From contig NZ_JAGOBJ010000009.1 of the NCBI RefSeq assembly GCF_017983445.1, positions 124,001-188,000 on the forward strand: a stretch of DNA of 64,000 bases, written 5' to 3'. A program made the position numbers and the translations under genes. This DNA is from Halomonas sp. (GTDB taxonomy: Bacteria; Pseudomonadota; Gammaproteobacteria; Pseudomonadales; Halomonadaceae). The notes under the pieces are model-generated. The model had not been told where the DNA came from, ran no database searches, and saw nothing but the letters and a program-made list of their open reading frames with translations. How positions within the stretch are numbered: the first letter of the stretch is position 1; each line of letters begins with the position of its first letter. Below are positions 10,296 to 19,122 of this stretch, one piece after another.

Positions 10296-10320
10296 GAAGG
10301 CCAACATAAGAAGGTCAATA
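10293..10320 (+). repeat. Two-copy 14-bp tandem repeat starting at the mupP stop codon
   Basis: TAAGAAGGCCAACA (10293-10306) is followed directly by TAAGAAGGTCAATA (10307-10320). The first three bases are the mupP stop codon, so the duplication adds a second stop in another frame. Confidence 0.8.
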
Positions 10321-10348
10321 TTTGCTTAGCCGCCAAGCTGAATAAGGT

Positions 10349-11110
10349 TTATGCGCGTGGCGGTTGGGCATCAAATTTCTGCCCATTAATACCGGCACTC
10401 GCTGGCCCCATCAACCATAAATAGGTGGGCATGATGTCTTCAGGGGTGCGCAAGGTAGCGGGATCTTCACCAGGATAGGCGCTTTGACGCATTTGCGTAC
10501 GCGTGGCTCCAGGATTCAGTGTGTTGATGCGCACATTTGGTTGGCTTTCGAGTTCATCTGCCAGGACTTCCACAAACCCTTCGGTGGCGAATTTAGAAAC
10601 CGAATAGGCCCCCCAGTAGGCACGCCCTTTTCGCCCTACGCTTGATGACGTGAAAATAACCGAAGCATCCTGTGACTGTTGAAGAAGAGGCAACAGTGCC
10701 TGGGTCATCCAGATTGGCCCGTTAATGTTGACCTGCATGACCTGATCCCATAACTCCGGGTCATACTGCTCAAAAGGGGTAATACGACCTAGGAGCCCGG
10801 CGTTATGCAGAAGGCCATCCAGACGACCAAATTCCTTATCGAGCGTGTTTGCCATATCGTGAAAGTCATCAAGCGTGGCACCTTCGAAATTAAGCGGAAA
10901 AATAGCTGGCTGTGGTCCACCCACCGCTTCTATTTCATCATAAACCCGCTCTAATTTTTCAATGGTGCGACCCAGTAAAATCACGGTCGCGCCATGGCGT
11001 GCATAACTTAACGCTGCCGTACGGCCAATCCCATCACCGGCCCCGGTTACCAGTATGATGCGGTTCTCAAGCAAGTCAGGTGATGCTTGATAGTCGATTT
11101 TGCTGCTCAT
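10349..11110 (-). CDS. yciK: YciK-family short-chain dehydrogenase/reductase
   Basis: A classical SDR of 253 aa. It has the cofactor motif TGAGDGIG near residue 24, NAGLLGR, the catalytic Ser in FTSSSVGRKG and Tyr-x-x-x-Lys in YSVSK. The N-terminal LLENRIILVTGAG and C-terminal GQKFDAQP match E. coli YciK-type reductases, whose physiological substrate is not known. I chose ATG 11110; an in-frame non-ATG codon at 11125 adds five residues without better support. It is convergent with mupP, 53 bp away. Confidence 0.88.
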   Translation of the reverse strand: MSSKIDYQASPDLLENRIILVTGAGDGIGRTAALSYARHGATVILLGRTIEKLERVYDEIEAVGGPQPAIFPLNFEGATLDDFHDMANTLDKEFGRLDGLLHNAGLLGRITPFEQYDPELWDQVMQVNINGPIWMTQALLPLLQQSQDASVIFTSSSVGRKGRAYWGAYSVSKFATEGFVEVLADELESQPNVRINTLNPGATRTQMRQSAYPGEDPATLRTPEDIMPTYLWLMGPASAGINGQKFDAQPPRA

Positions 11111-11140
11111 AATAGGCCCTAACAAACTTGAAGTGCGTTG

Positions 11141-11935
11141 TTACCCAGCTGACTGGCGAAGAAAATCACTCGCCAGCCCGGCTGCACTACTTTGCGGGTA
11201 ATCATCACGCACTTGCTCCAACAGCTCGCGACTACGCTCTGCCTCGCCCTGGCGCGCTTTTACCAAACCAAGTTTATACAGTGCATCAGGTACTTTGCTG
11301 CTGCTACTGAAGTCTGTGATGACACGACTAAAGGACACATCAGCGTCGCTTAGCTGACCTTCGGCAGCATAAAGCTCACCCAGCCAGTAATAACCATTAG
11401 ACGCCAGGCTGCTATCGGCATGGGCGGTAACGAAGTCTTCAAAAGCTTTGATTGCTTCGTCAAAGCGGCGTGCCTGAACGTGAGCAAATGCCGCCTGATA
11501 GTCTGCCTGGGCGTCTTCGCTGACGTTGCGCGCAGAAGGTGCATTGACGACTTCCTGCGCCGCTTCCGGCTGTACCTGAGGAGTCGCTTGCTCGATTTGA
11601 GTCGGGCCGCTGTTCATCAGGCGATCTTCAATATCCAGATACTGCTGCTGCGATTGACGCTTCAGCTGCTCAAGCTGGTGACGCAGTTCTTCGATCTGTC
11701 CACGCAACTGCTGGATTTCCTGCTGGTGCTCTTCTACCTGATTAAACAGTACAAGATTACCGCCGGTAGATTCCTGGCGCTGGGTCTGCTGATAGAAGCC
11801 GCTGGAATTACCTTGAGAAAGATCTTGAACAAGCGGCTGTTGGGCAACCGCCGCGAGTGGCAATACGGACAGCGGGAGCACTAAGGCTCCCGCACCGCAC
11901 AGCCTCTCAAAATAGCGTTTGAGACTGTGATTCAT
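11141..11935 (-). CDS. cpoB: CpoB (YbgF), Tol-Pal-associated periplasmic coordinator
   Basis: CpoB links peptidoglycan synthesis with Tol-Pal-driven outer-membrane constriction during division. The 264-aa protein has a signal peptide (residues 1-31, ending AVAQQ), a trimerising Gln/Glu-rich coiled coil at about 60-105, a linker, and a C-terminal TPR domain (about 140-262: ADYQAAFAHVQARRFDEAI, then SNGYYWLGELYAAEGQ, then PDALYKLGLVKARQG). Length and order match the family. It is the last gene of the tolQRAB-pal unit, separated from pal by a hairpin. Confidence 0.94.
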   Translation of the reverse strand: MNHSLKRYFERLCGAGALVLPLSVLPLAAVAQQPLVQDLSQGNSSGFYQQTQRQESTGGNLVLFNQVEEHQQEIQQLRGQIEELRHQLEQLKRQSQQQYLDIEDRLMNSGPTQIEQATPQVQPEAAQEVVNAPSARNVSEDAQADYQAAFAHVQARRFDEAIKAFEDFVTAHADSSLASNGYYWLGELYAAEGQLSDADVSFSRVITDFSSSSKVPDALYKLGLVKARQGEAERSRELLEQVRDDYPQSSAAGLASDFLRQSAG

Positions 11936-11956
11936 GACAACTCCGTAGATAACATC

Positions 11957-11976
11957 GGCGTGCCATCAGGCACGCC
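11957..11976 (-). other. Intercistronic hairpin between pal and cpoB
   Basis: A perfect 8-bp stem GGCGTGCC/GGCACGCC with a four-base loop lies 7 bp after the pal stop. It has no T-run on the minus strand, so it is more likely to stabilise the upstream pal mRNA or trim cpoB expression than to act as a full terminator. Confidence 0.6.
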
Positions 11977-11983
11977 AACGGTA

Positions 11984-12529
11984 TCAGTAATTAAATACAA
12001 CGCGACGGTTTTGGGAGTAAGCGCTTTCGCTTTGGCCGCTAGCCGCAGGACGCTCTTCGCCGTAGCTCACAACACTCATTTGCGAGTTGGAAACACCCTG
12101 AATGTTCAGGAAACGCTGAACGGCACGCGCACGACGCTCGCCCAGAGCCATGTTGTATTCACGGGTACCGCGCTCATCGGTATGGCCATGCAGTACAACT
12201 TGTGCATTCGGGTTGGCACGCAGGTAGCGAGCGTGGGCCATTACTGCAGATTCATATTCGCTTTTGATAGTGTCACGATCGTAATCGAAGTAGATCGTGC
12301 GTACTTCAGGAATGCGAGAGTCGGCTTGTTGATTAGCGCCTGAGCCAGAACCCGTAGTAGAACCATACTGACCACCTGTACCAGCGCCCGAGGTGCCACC
12401 ACCCATGCTGCTGCCATCTTGGCTTCCGTAAGAATCACCATCCTGGGTTCCGCCGGTGCTGGAACAGCCAGCGATAACTACGATAGATAACGCGACTGCC
12501 AATGAGCGAACCAACGGTTTAAGTTGCAT
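11984..12529 (-). CDS. pal: Pal, peptidoglycan-associated lipoprotein
   Basis: Pal is the outer-membrane lipoprotein that binds peptidoglycan diaminopimelate and interacts with TolB. The 181-aa precursor has a lipoprotein signal with lipobox VIAGC (Cys about residue 22), a Gly/Ser-rich linker, and an OmpA-like domain with the signatures YFDYDRDTIK and HGHTDERGTREYN. ATG 12529 has AAGGAG upstream, so the longer in-frame start at 12592 is rejected. The gene lies 41 bp after tolB. Confidence 0.97.
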   Translation of the reverse strand: MQLKPLVRSLAVALSIVVIAGCSSTGGTQDGDSYGSQDGSSMGGGTSGAGTGGQYGSTTGSGSGANQQADSRIPEVRTIYFDYDRDTIKSEYESAVMAHARYLRANPNAQVVLHGHTDERGTREYNMALGERRARAVQRFLNIQGVSNSQMSVVSYGEERPAASGQSESAYSQNRRVVFNY

Positions 12530-12570
12530 AATCAGACTCCTTGCCTGAAAGAAATTAATACTATTTATCA

Positions 12571-13863
12571 TCAGTTTAAAAACGGCGACCATGCAGGATC
12601 GCGCACATCGCCTTGTGCTGCAGGAAGCCGGAATGACGACCGCCCATCGGCAGAAACGGCACTCAGCACCCCGTTGTTACCCTGTTGGGTAGCGAAGATT
12701 ACCATGGTCCCGTTCGGCGCAACACTAGGAGATTCATCTCTTGTTGAATCACTTAGTACCACAAGCCGTCCACCCTCTAAATCCTGGCGTGCCACTTGGT
12801 ACCCACGGCTGGAGCGGTGAACCAGGAATATCTGATCGCCATCCGGAGAATAGCGTGCCCGGGCGTTGTAGTTACCGGTAAACGTCACACGTTTTGTCTC
12901 GCCGCTGCCTAGCGAATACTGGTAAATCTGCGGGCCACCACTGCGATCAGAGGTGAAGAGCAGACTACGACCATCGGGCGACCAAGCGGGCTCGGTATCG
13001 ATGCTGTTGCTATTGGTGAGACGTTCCACCGAACGATTACCAATATCCATGATGTAAATTTCAGGCTGACCATCTTTGGATAAGGACATCGCAATACGAC
13101 GACCATCTGGCGACCAGGTTGGCGCGCCGTTAATGCCATCAAACGACGTTGCCATTACACGTTGGCCAGTAGCGACATCCTGAATATAAATTGCCGGGCG
13201 CTCAGTTTCAAAGGAAACATAGGCAAGTTTGCGACCGTCCGGCGACCAGGAAGGTGACATGATAGGCTGATCAGAGGTCAAGACCTGCTGGCTATTACGA
13301 CCATCTGCATCGGCTACGTAGAGGCCGAACTGCATATTGTCGCCAAGCCCTTGAGCCGTCACGTAGGCGATGCTGGTGGAGAAGGCGCCGCGAATATCGG
13401 TAATTGCCTCAAAAATCTGGTCGCTGATGTAGTGAGCCGCACCGCGCAGGTCATTGGCATTTGCCGTAACGGTTTCACCAATCATGCGGCGCTGGCCGCT
13501 GATATCCATCAGGTCAAACTGAAGCTGATAGCCACTGCCCGTCTGCTCCGCACGCCCTACCACTAGATAGCGTACATCAAGCGAACGCCAGGTACCGAAT
13601 TCAACGTCATCGGCTTGGCTGGGCTTTTCAAACATGGCGCTACGCTCTAGCGGCTCGAACAGACCGCTACGCTCTAGATCGTCCTGAATAATCTGAGCGA
13701 TATCTTCAGACATCCCCTCATTGCCTGCAAAAGGGACTACGCCAATGGGCAAGGCTTGATCGCTGCCCCGTGTAATTTCAATGGTCAAGTTTGCGTTTGC
13801 ATTTGCGATACTGCTAATTAACAGCAGTGCGCAGAATAACCACACTTTGCTCAGTATTTGCAT
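12571..13863 (-). CDS. tolB: TolB, periplasmic beta-propeller of the Tol-Pal system
   Basis: TolB (430 aa) binds Pal and TolA in the periplasm. It has a signal peptide (1-24, ending IANANA), an N-terminal anticodon-binding-like domain with VVPFAGNEG, and a six-bladed propeller built from repeated WSPDGR.LAY-type units (blades from about residue 195 onward). Its ATG overlaps the last base of the tolA stop, which indicates translational coupling. Length and repeat number fit the family. Confidence 0.97.
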   Translation of the reverse strand: MQILSKVWLFCALLLISSIANANANLTIEITRGSDQALPIGVVPFAGNEGMSEDIAQIIQDDLERSGLFEPLERSAMFEKPSQADDVEFGTWRSLDVRYLVVGRAEQTGSGYQLQFDLMDISGQRRMIGETVTANANDLRGAAHYISDQIFEAITDIRGAFSTSIAYVTAQGLGDNMQFGLYVADADGRNSQQVLTSDQPIMSPSWSPDGRKLAYVSFETERPAIYIQDVATGQRVMATSFDGINGAPTWSPDGRRIAMSLSKDGQPEIYIMDIGNRSVERLTNSNSIDTEPAWSPDGRSLLFTSDRSGGPQIYQYSLGSGETKRVTFTGNYNARARYSPDGDQIFLVHRSSRGYQVARQDLEGGRLVVLSDSTRDESPSVAPNGTMVIFATQQGNNGVLSAVSADGRSSFRLPAAQGDVRDPAWSPFLN

Positions 13864-15053
13864 CAGCGAACATCCCCCGGGGTAAATCGCAGATTAATTT
13901 GACGTAAGTTTCGTTGCTGATCCGCAGGCAAATCTCTCAATTCACCAAACGGTGCAGCCTGTTCAACAGCTTGTATCGCAGACCTATCAAAAGCACTATC
14001 ACCACTTGATGTCGCAATCGACGCTGCAAGCAGCTCTCCCGACGGGCCCAAACGTATTTGCAGCGTAGCACTCAATGAATCGCTTGCTCCAGGTGGTATC
14101 AACCATGCCTGTTCGACGGCTCGACGCACAATATTGATGAAGCTATTGGCAGCCTGTTGTGCTTGTTGCGCATTTGCCGCGGCCTCTGCTTCACCGGCTA
14201 GCTGACGCTGCATGGCGGCTTCTGCCGCTTCCGCTGCCTGGCGTTGACGCTCAGCTTCTTCACGTGCGCGCCGCTCTTCGGCTTCCTTCTCGCGTTGAGC
14301 TTCGGCTTCACGCTCACGCTGTGCTTCAGCTTCACGTTGACGCGCGGCTTCTGCTTCGGCGGCAGCTTTGGCCTCTGCTTCGGCGGCAGCTTTGGCTTCT
14401 GCTTCAGCGGCAGCTTTGGCTTCTGCTTCGGCGGCGGCTTTGGCTTCTGCTTCGGCGGCAGCTTTGGCTTCTGCTTCGGCGGCAGCTTGGGCTTCTGCTT
14501 CGGCGGCAGCTTGGGCTTCTGCTTCGGCGGCAGCTTGGGCTTCTGCTTCAGCGGCGGCTTGCGCTTCTGCCTGTTCACGAGCCTGCGCTTGTGCCGCTTG
14601 CTCCTGAGCTAAGCGTTCAGCTTCCTCAGCGCGTCGCTGAGCTTCGGCTTCGGCCGCCTCTTGCGCTTGCTCTAATGCTTGTGCCTGAGCTTCGGCTTCA
14701 CGGCGAGCGGCTTCTTCAGCCGCTTGCTGTTCGGCTGCCTGATTATCCGGCTCTGGCTCAGCGGCGTCGGGCTCGCTTACGCTAGGCTCGGCCGTGGGCT
14801 CCGTTGCGTTATTCATCGCCGCTTGCTGCTCGGTTGCTTGCTGAGCCTGATCGGTAAACGTTTCCGTACTGACCAACGTCGCTTGCACTATGGATGATGA
14901 GTCCGGTTCTGCCGTTGAGCTGGGCCAATTAATGAAACTAAAAACAATAATAGCCAAATGCACGCCAACGGCGAGTACGGTTGGTAACGTATAGCCAACA
15001 TCCTGCGGGTCACGCGACGTATCTGCGGTCACTTGCGTCTTGCCCTTACCCAT
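13863..15053 (-). CDS. tolA: TolA, energy-transducing envelope protein with repeat-rich stalk
   Basis: TolA connects the TolQR motor to Pal/TolB. The 396-aa protein has one N-terminal transmembrane helix (about 23-42), a very long Ala/Glu/Gln-rich helical domain II, and a small C-terminal domain III (about 305-396) with the TonB-like segment [14 protein letters not shown]. Domain II contains nine copies of an 8-residue unit (AEAEAxAA) encoded by a 24-bp DNA repeat. I chose ATG 15053, an 8-bp overlap with tolR; ATG 15089, also in frame, would add 12 residues. Neither has a strong ribosome-binding site. Confidence 0.95.
   Translation of the reverse strand: MGKGKTQVTADTSRDPQDVGYTLPTVLAVGVHLAIIVFSFINWPSSTAEPDSSSIVQATLVSTETFTDQAQQATEQQAAMNNATEPTAEPSVSEPDAAEPEPDNQAAEQQAAEEAARREAEAQAQALEQAQEAAEAEAQRRAEEAERLAQEQAAQAQAREQAEAQAAAEAEAQAAAEAEAQAAAEAEAQAAAEAEAKAAAEAEAKAAAEAEAKAAAEAEAKAAAEAEAKAAAEAEAARQREAEAQREREAEAQREKEAEERRAREEAERQRQAAEAAEAAMQRQLAGEAEAAANAQQAQQAANSFINIVRRAVEQAWLIPPGASDSLSATLQIRLGPSGELLAASIATSSGDSAFDRSAIQAVEQAAPFGELRDLPADQQRNLRQINLRFTPGDVR
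14359..14574 (-). repeat. 24-bp tandem repeat (nine units) in tolA domain II
   Basis: Nine consecutive 24-bp units of the type GCGGCAGCTTTGGCTTCTGC plus TTCG (plus-strand sense) run from 14359 to 14574 with only a few substitutions. Each encodes eight residues alternating between AEAEAKAA and AEAEAQAA. Because 24 is a multiple of three, slippage changes stalk length without breaking the frame. Confidence 0.92.
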
Positions 15054-15480
15054 CTTGCGGCGGCTCTGAAAGCAATCCCACATTTTCAACGCCGGAACGC
15101 TGAAGCGTGCTCATCAGCAAAACGATCTGGCCATACTGTACGTTACGGTCACCGCGCACCATGACAGGCGTGCCTGGGCGACGTTGTAAAATCGCCCCGA
15201 CACGTTCTGACATCTGCTCAAGCGATACCGAGGTCGAGTCTTCGCCCAAGGTGATGAAATAACCGCCTTCGCGATCAACCGAGATAATGATGGGATCACT
15301 ATCCTGAGTATCAATCGGCTGTGACGATACTTGTGGAAGGTCGACCTGAACGCCTTGTGTCAGCATAGGGGCGGTAATCATGAAAATGACCAGCAGCACC
15401 AACATAACGTCGATAAAGGGGACGACGTTAATCTCCCCCATTGGTTTATTCTTGCCGCTACGGTTAAAAGGACCTTGCAT
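15046..15480 (-). CDS. tolR: TolR, proton-channel component of the Tol motor
   Basis: TolR (144 aa) has one transmembrane helix at about 19-40 carrying the essential proton-binding Asp in NVVPFIDVMLVLLVIFM. A periplasmic domain of the ExbD/TolR family follows (VDLPQVSSQP, then RPGTPVMVRGDRNVQYGQ). It works with TolQ as the stator that energises TolA. It lies 11 bp after tolQ and overlaps the start of tolA. Confidence 0.97.
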   Translation of the reverse strand: MQGPFNRSGKNKPMGEINVVPFIDVMLVLLVIFMITAPMLTQGVQVDLPQVSSQPIDTQDSDPIIISVDREGGYFITLGEDSTSVSLEQMSERVGAILQRRPGTPVMVRGDRNVQYGQIVLLMSTLQRSGVENVGLLSEPPQDG

Positions 15481-15491
15481 GGCGAACTCCC

Positions 15492-16187
15492 TTAACTGGC
15501 GCTAGGCTTGCCATCACGGCCTTGCAGGTTACGGTGCAAGATGGCGTGAAACTCTTCGGCGAAGTCTTCATATTTACCGAGTAAGCGAGACGCGTTGTTG
15601 GATAGACGGTTATAGAAGATAACCGCAGGAATCGCGGCGAATAGCCCCATCGCGGTAGCAATCAATGCCTCGGCAATCCAAGGGGCAACAGTTGCCAGGG
15701 TTGCTTGCTGCGTCATGGAAAGGGATTGGAAAGAACCCATGATGCCCCATACGGTACCGAAGAGGCCGATATAAGGGCTTGCTGATGCGACCGTCGCGAG
15801 AAACACCAGATGCTGCGTTAGACGATCCTCTTCACGAGACCACGCCACGCGCATACTGCGCTGCACGCCTTCAAGCACCGTATCGGCGTTTCGGGTTTTA
15901 GGCATCAGGCGATTGAATTCACGAAAGCCTGCTTGAAAAATATGCTCAGCGCCGTGACGCGGGTCATCAGCAGGAATTTCCCGGTAGAGCTCATTCAAGT
16001 CGACACCTGACCAGAACGACTCCTCGAACTGGTTATACTCCTGCTTAGCTCGGCGCAAGGCGATACTGCGCTGAAAGATGACTACCCAAGACAGGATTGA
16101 TCCCACCACCAGTAGTAGCATCACCAGCTGCACAACTACGCTGGCATTCATTATAAGGTGCGGGATGGACATGGTGTTATCGTTCAC
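15492..16187 (-). CDS. tolQ: TolQ, MotA/ExbB-family channel protein
   Basis: TolQ forms the pentameric stator around TolR. Three transmembrane segments are visible (about residues 18-40, 130-152 and 165-190), with the conserved ExbB-family sequence in TVWGIMGSF and GLFAAIPAVIFYNR. I chose GTG 16187 because TGAGGG lies six bases before it; a TTG at 16202 and an ATG at 16172 are in the same frame. The product is 231 aa, normal for the family. The gene follows ybgC by 57 bp, with only a weak 5-bp hairpin between. Confidence 0.93.
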   Translation of the reverse strand: MNDNTMSIPHLIMNASVVVQLVMLLLVVGSILSWVVIFQRSIALRRAKQEYNQFEESFWSGVDLNELYREIPADDPRHGAEHIFQAGFREFNRLMPKTRNADTVLEGVQRSMRVAWSREEDRLTQHLVFLATVASASPYIGLFGTVWGIMGSFQSLSMTQQATLATVAPWIAEALIATAMGLFAAIPAVIFYNRLSNNASRLLGKYEDFAEEFHAILHRNLQGRDGKPSAS

Positions 16188-16244
16188 AGGTGCCCTCATC
16201 AATCAATTAAGTCGGTAATACCCGACAAAGTAGTGGTTTCCAGG

Positions 16245-16658
16245 TTACGAAACCGTCGTTGCTGTTTGTAGACCTGTTTTAAATGCAGCTGGCCATGCTT
16301 TGGGCCGCATGCGTTCTGCACTTAAGCAGGCTATCTCGACTGTCGCACTGCAAAGGAGTTCCTCTCCCCGCATTACACGCTGCTCAAAGGTTACCCGGCA
16401 GCGGCCTATTTCGGTGATATGTGCAGTGACATCGACCACCTCATCCAGTCGCGCCGGTTTCGCATAGTGACAGGCTAAGCGATATACCACTAGCTGAGTA
16501 CCTTCGTCTAGTAACGTTTGCTGATCAAGACCTTGCTCACGTAACCATTCGCTACGCGCACGCTCCATAAACTTCAGATAGTTAACGTAGTAGACAATGC
16601 CACCGGCGTCAGTATCTTCCATATAAACACGTACGGGCAGCGAGCGCGAAGTACTCAT
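16245..16658 (-). CDS. ybgC: YbgC, acyl-CoA thioesterase of the Tol-Pal operon
   Basis: YbgC is a hot-dog-fold thioesterase that hydrolyses acyl-CoA and is thought to act in phospholipid metabolism at the membrane. This 137-aa protein has the catalytic segment [19 protein letters not shown] (Asp at about residue 16) followed by [10 protein letters not shown], typical of the family. The ATG overlaps the ruvB stop by four bases, which shows coupling. Position directly before tolQ is the conserved gammaproteobacterial order. Confidence 0.95.
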   Translation of the reverse strand: MSTSRSLPVRVYMEDTDAGGIVYYVNYLKFMERARSEWLREQGLDQQTLLDEGTQLVVYRLACHYAKPARLDEVVDVTAHITEIGRCRVTFEQRVMRGEELLCSATVEIACLSAERMRPKAWPAAFKTGLQTATTVS

Positions 16659-17692
16659 GGACGACGCTCCCCTTCCATATCGACAGAATGCTCGTTGGGA
16701 ACGCGGTTAAAGTGCAGCCAGGCTTGGCGCGTAACCGTACGCCCGCGGGGCGTGCGCATCATTAAGCCCTGCTGTATAAGGTAAGGCTCGATAACGTCTT
16801 CGATGGTATTACGTTCCTCACCTATGGCCGCAGAAAGTGAATCAACCCCTACCGGCCCGCCCTCGAACTTATCAATCATCGCAAGCAGCAGTCGCCTGTC
16901 CATGTGATCCAGACCATAGTGATCCACGTTGAGCATATTCAACGCAGCGTCTGCCAGAGAAACATCCACCGTGCCGTTGCCTTTCATTTCCGCGTAATCG
17001 CGCACCCGGCGTAGTAAGCGGTTGGCGATACGCGGCGTGCCCCGTGAGCGGCGGGCAATTTCGATAGCTCCCTCAGCGCTGGTTTCTACCCCCAGCAAAC
17101 GCGCTGAACGGGTAACGATTTCGGTCAGCTCTTCAAGATTGTAAAATTCCAAACGCTGAACGATGCCGAATCGATCGCGTAACGGCGATGTTAAAAGCCC
17201 TGCCCGGGTTGTTGCGCCCACCAGCGTGAAGCGAGGCAAGTCCAGCTTGATCGACCGAGCCGCCGGCCCTTCGCCAATCATGATATCGAGTTGAAAATCC
17301 TCCATGGCCGGATAGAGGACTTCTTCAATCGCGGGAGATAGGCGGTGGATCTCATCGATAAACAGCACATCACCAGGCTCAAGGTTGGTCAGCATGGCTG
17401 CCAAATCCCCTGCCCGTTCCAATACTGGCCCTGACGTTGACTTGAGTCCGACGCCCATTTCTGTCGCAATAATGTTGGCTAGCGTCGTTTTACCCAGCCC
17501 CGGTGGGCCAAACACCAGAGTATGGTCGAGACTCTCTTCACGAAGCCTTGCCGCGCCAATAAATATTTCAAGCTGCTCGCGAACCCTCGGCTGGCCGATA
17601 TAGTCGTCAAGTCGCTTGGGACGAATGGCATAATCAATTCGCCCTTCTCCCTGCTCTGGTTCAGCCGCTATCAACCGGTCATGTTCTAACAT
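16655..17692 (-). CDS. ruvB: RuvB, Holliday-junction branch-migration ATPase
   Basis: RuvB is the hexameric motor of the RuvABC resolvasome. The 345-aa protein shows Walker [10 protein letters not shown] (about 62-70), Walker [10 protein letters not shown], sensor ATTRAGLL, the arginine-finger region PLRDRFGI, and the C-terminal winged helix ending [12 protein letters not shown]. Length and start (MLEHDRLI) match the family. It lies 76 bp after ruvA on the same strand. I found no LexA box in front of ruvA or ruvB. Confidence 0.98.
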   Translation of the reverse strand: MLEHDRLIAAEPEQGEGRIDYAIRPKRLDDYIGQPRVREQLEIFIGAARLREESLDHTLVFGPPGLGKTTLANIIATEMGVGLKSTSGPVLERAGDLAAMLTNLEPGDVLFIDEIHRLSPAIEEVLYPAMEDFQLDIMIGEGPAARSIKLDLPRFTLVGATTRAGLLTSPLRDRFGIVQRLEFYNLEELTEIVTRSARLLGVETSAEGAIEIARRSRGTPRIANRLLRRVRDYAEMKGNGTVDVSLADAALNMLNVDHYGLDHMDRRLLLAMIDKFEGGPVGVDSLSAAIGEERNTIEDVIEPYLIQQGLMMRTPRGRTVTRQAWLHFNRVPNEHSVDMEGERRP

Positions 17693-17768
17693 AGATGCTC
17701 TTCTTGAATACTGTCTTAAATACCTGGCAATTTGCTGGCTCTGGGAGACTGCAAAACGACGGGAGATA

Positions 17769-18374
17769 TCAACCGTTCATCCGCTGTGTTAATGCCGCCT
17801 TGATCAAGGCTTCTGTCGATTGCTTGGGGTCAAGGTCAGCCAGCATCTTGCTGGCTTCGGTCAGCTTGTAGCCCAGACTGACCAGGGCCGACTCGGCATC
17901 CGCTAAGCTATTGCGGGTAGGTCGCCCGTTGGTAGCTTCAAGGGGAAGCGGCGCATCAGAGCCATGCTCCCACTCGGGGAAACGATCGCGCATTTCAATA
18001 ATAAGCCGTTCGGCCGTTTTCTTGCCGACACCGGGCAGCTTGGTCAGCGCCTTGCTGTCATCATCACGAACACAGCGCATGAACGCGTCTTCATCCATGC
18101 CGGATAAAATTGCCAGAGCCAGTTTAGGGCCAACGCCGTTAACCTTGATGAGGGCTCGAAACAGCGCCCGCTCATGCTCACGCGCAAATCCGTAAAGCAG
18201 ATGGGCATCGTCACGAATGGTCAAGTGGGTATACAGTGACGTTTTCTCACCTAAACCCGGTAGCGAGACGAGCGTATTCATTGAGGTCTCAAGCTCGTAC
18301 CCCACACCTTGCACATCAATTACGATCCAAGGCGGTTGTTTTTCCAGCAGATAGCCACTCAGACGTCCGATCAT
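17769..18374 (-). CDS. ruvA: RuvA, Holliday-junction DNA-binding protein
   Basis: RuvA (201 aa) recognises four-way junctions and recruits RuvB. It begins with the OB-fold ([12 protein letters not shown]) and has the two helix-hairpin-helix motifs [14 protein letters not shown] and [13 protein letters not shown]. The C-terminal RuvB-binding domain is [12 protein letters not shown]. The central linker is short, as usual in this group. It sits between ruvC and ruvB. Confidence 0.98.
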   Translation of the reverse strand: MIGRLSGYLLEKQPPWIVIDVQGVGYELETSMNTLVSLPGLGEKTSLYTHLTIRDDAHLLYGFAREHERALFRALIKVNGVGPKLALAILSGMDEDAFMRCVRDDDSKALTKLPGVGKKTAERLIIEMRDRFPEWEHGSDAPLPLEATNGRPTRNSLADAESALVSLGYKLTEASKMLADLDPKQSTEALIKAALTQRMNG

Positions 18375-18441
18375 AAATACGCTCGCGATAATAAAAACAG
18401 GCGTTTACTATAATGCTACTCTGTACAGGTGACCAGTAGTG

Positions 18442-18993
18442 TTAAAGCCGCCAACGCCCGGTTGAGGCACGCCGGCTTCGTCCACTGGAAGCGTTGGGAA
18501 GCCCATTGCCCGTATAGGAGTGTGTTAACGCAATCGCCAACGCATCGGCAGCATCGGCTTGCGGCGTGGCGGAAAGTTTTAATAGTGCAGTAACCATATG
18601 CTGCACCTGCAGTTTATCCGCACCGCCATGCCCCGTTACGGCTTCTTTAATGCGTCGCGCCGCATATTCCGCCACGCTTAGCCCGTGGTTGGCCATACAC
18701 ACCAAGGCAGCACCCCGGGCTTGGCCAAGCTTAAGCGCCGAATCAACGTTTTTAGCCAAGAATACACGTTCAATCGCGGTGTCCGTCGGTTTATATAGGC
18801 CCACGACTTCGCTTAGCCCCGCATATATTTGCGCCAAACGCTGCTCCAGCGGCCCATCCGATGTGCGAATGCAGCCGCTCGCAACATAGGTGGGTTTCAC
18901 CCCCACCAGGTCGATGACACCGTAACCAGTAATCCGGGAGCCAGGATCGATACCCAGAATACGCACCGGTAACGAAGCGCGTGTTTCGTCCAT
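18442..18993 (-). CDS. ruvC: RuvC, Holliday-junction resolvase
   Basis: RuvC cleaves Holliday junctions symmetrically. The 183-aa protein has the RNase-H-fold active site: the first Asp in [14 protein letters not shown] (about Asp16), Glu in IERVF, and the C-terminal carboxylates in [12 protein letters not shown]. About ten basic or polar residues at the C-terminus (ending [10 protein letters not shown]) extend past E. coli RuvC. The gene is first in ruvCAB. Unlike many relatives, no yebC lies between it and aspS. Confidence 0.97.
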   Translation of the reverse strand: MDETRASLPVRILGIDPGSRITGYGVIDLVGVKPTYVASGCIRTSDGPLEQRLAQIYAGLSEVVGLYKPTDTAIERVFLAKNVDSALKLGQARGAALVCMANHGLSVAEYAARRIKEAVTGHGGADKLQVQHMVTALLKLSATPQADAADALAIALTHSYTGNGLPNASSGRSRRASTGRWRL

Positions 18994-19045
18994 ATACGTT
19001 TACTCGTGCTATGCGATGACGCCTAGGCGACAAAAGCGCTAATGC

Positions 19046-19077
19046 AAAAACACCGACGCCAGAGCGTCGGTGTTTTT
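19046..19077 (-). terminator. Intrinsic terminator after aspS
   Basis: AACACCGACGCxxxxxGCGTCGGTGTT forms an approximately 9-bp GC-rich stem flanked by A-tracts and T-tracts on both sides. It could therefore act in both directions. It lies 46 bp after the aspS stop and separates aspS from ruvC. Confidence 0.9.
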
Positions 19078-19122
19078 AGTCAGCTTGCGATCGAAAGCCT
19101 GTCAATCAAAGGGGTGTCGATT

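Noticed and set aside
14359-14574. CRISPR array
   Set aside because: The repeats are contiguous without spacers, in-frame and coding within tolA.
14159-14785. Long plus-strand open frames (208, 122 and 79 aa) opposite tolA
   Set aside because: They are created by the 24-bp repeat in tolA, which keeps several frames open; their products are low-complexity (Ala/Ser or Leu/Arg) and have no ribosome-binding site.
18375-18441. LexA/SOS box in front of ruvA
   Set aside because: CTGT and ACAG occur (near 18421) but without the 8-bp spacer, so the consensus is not met.
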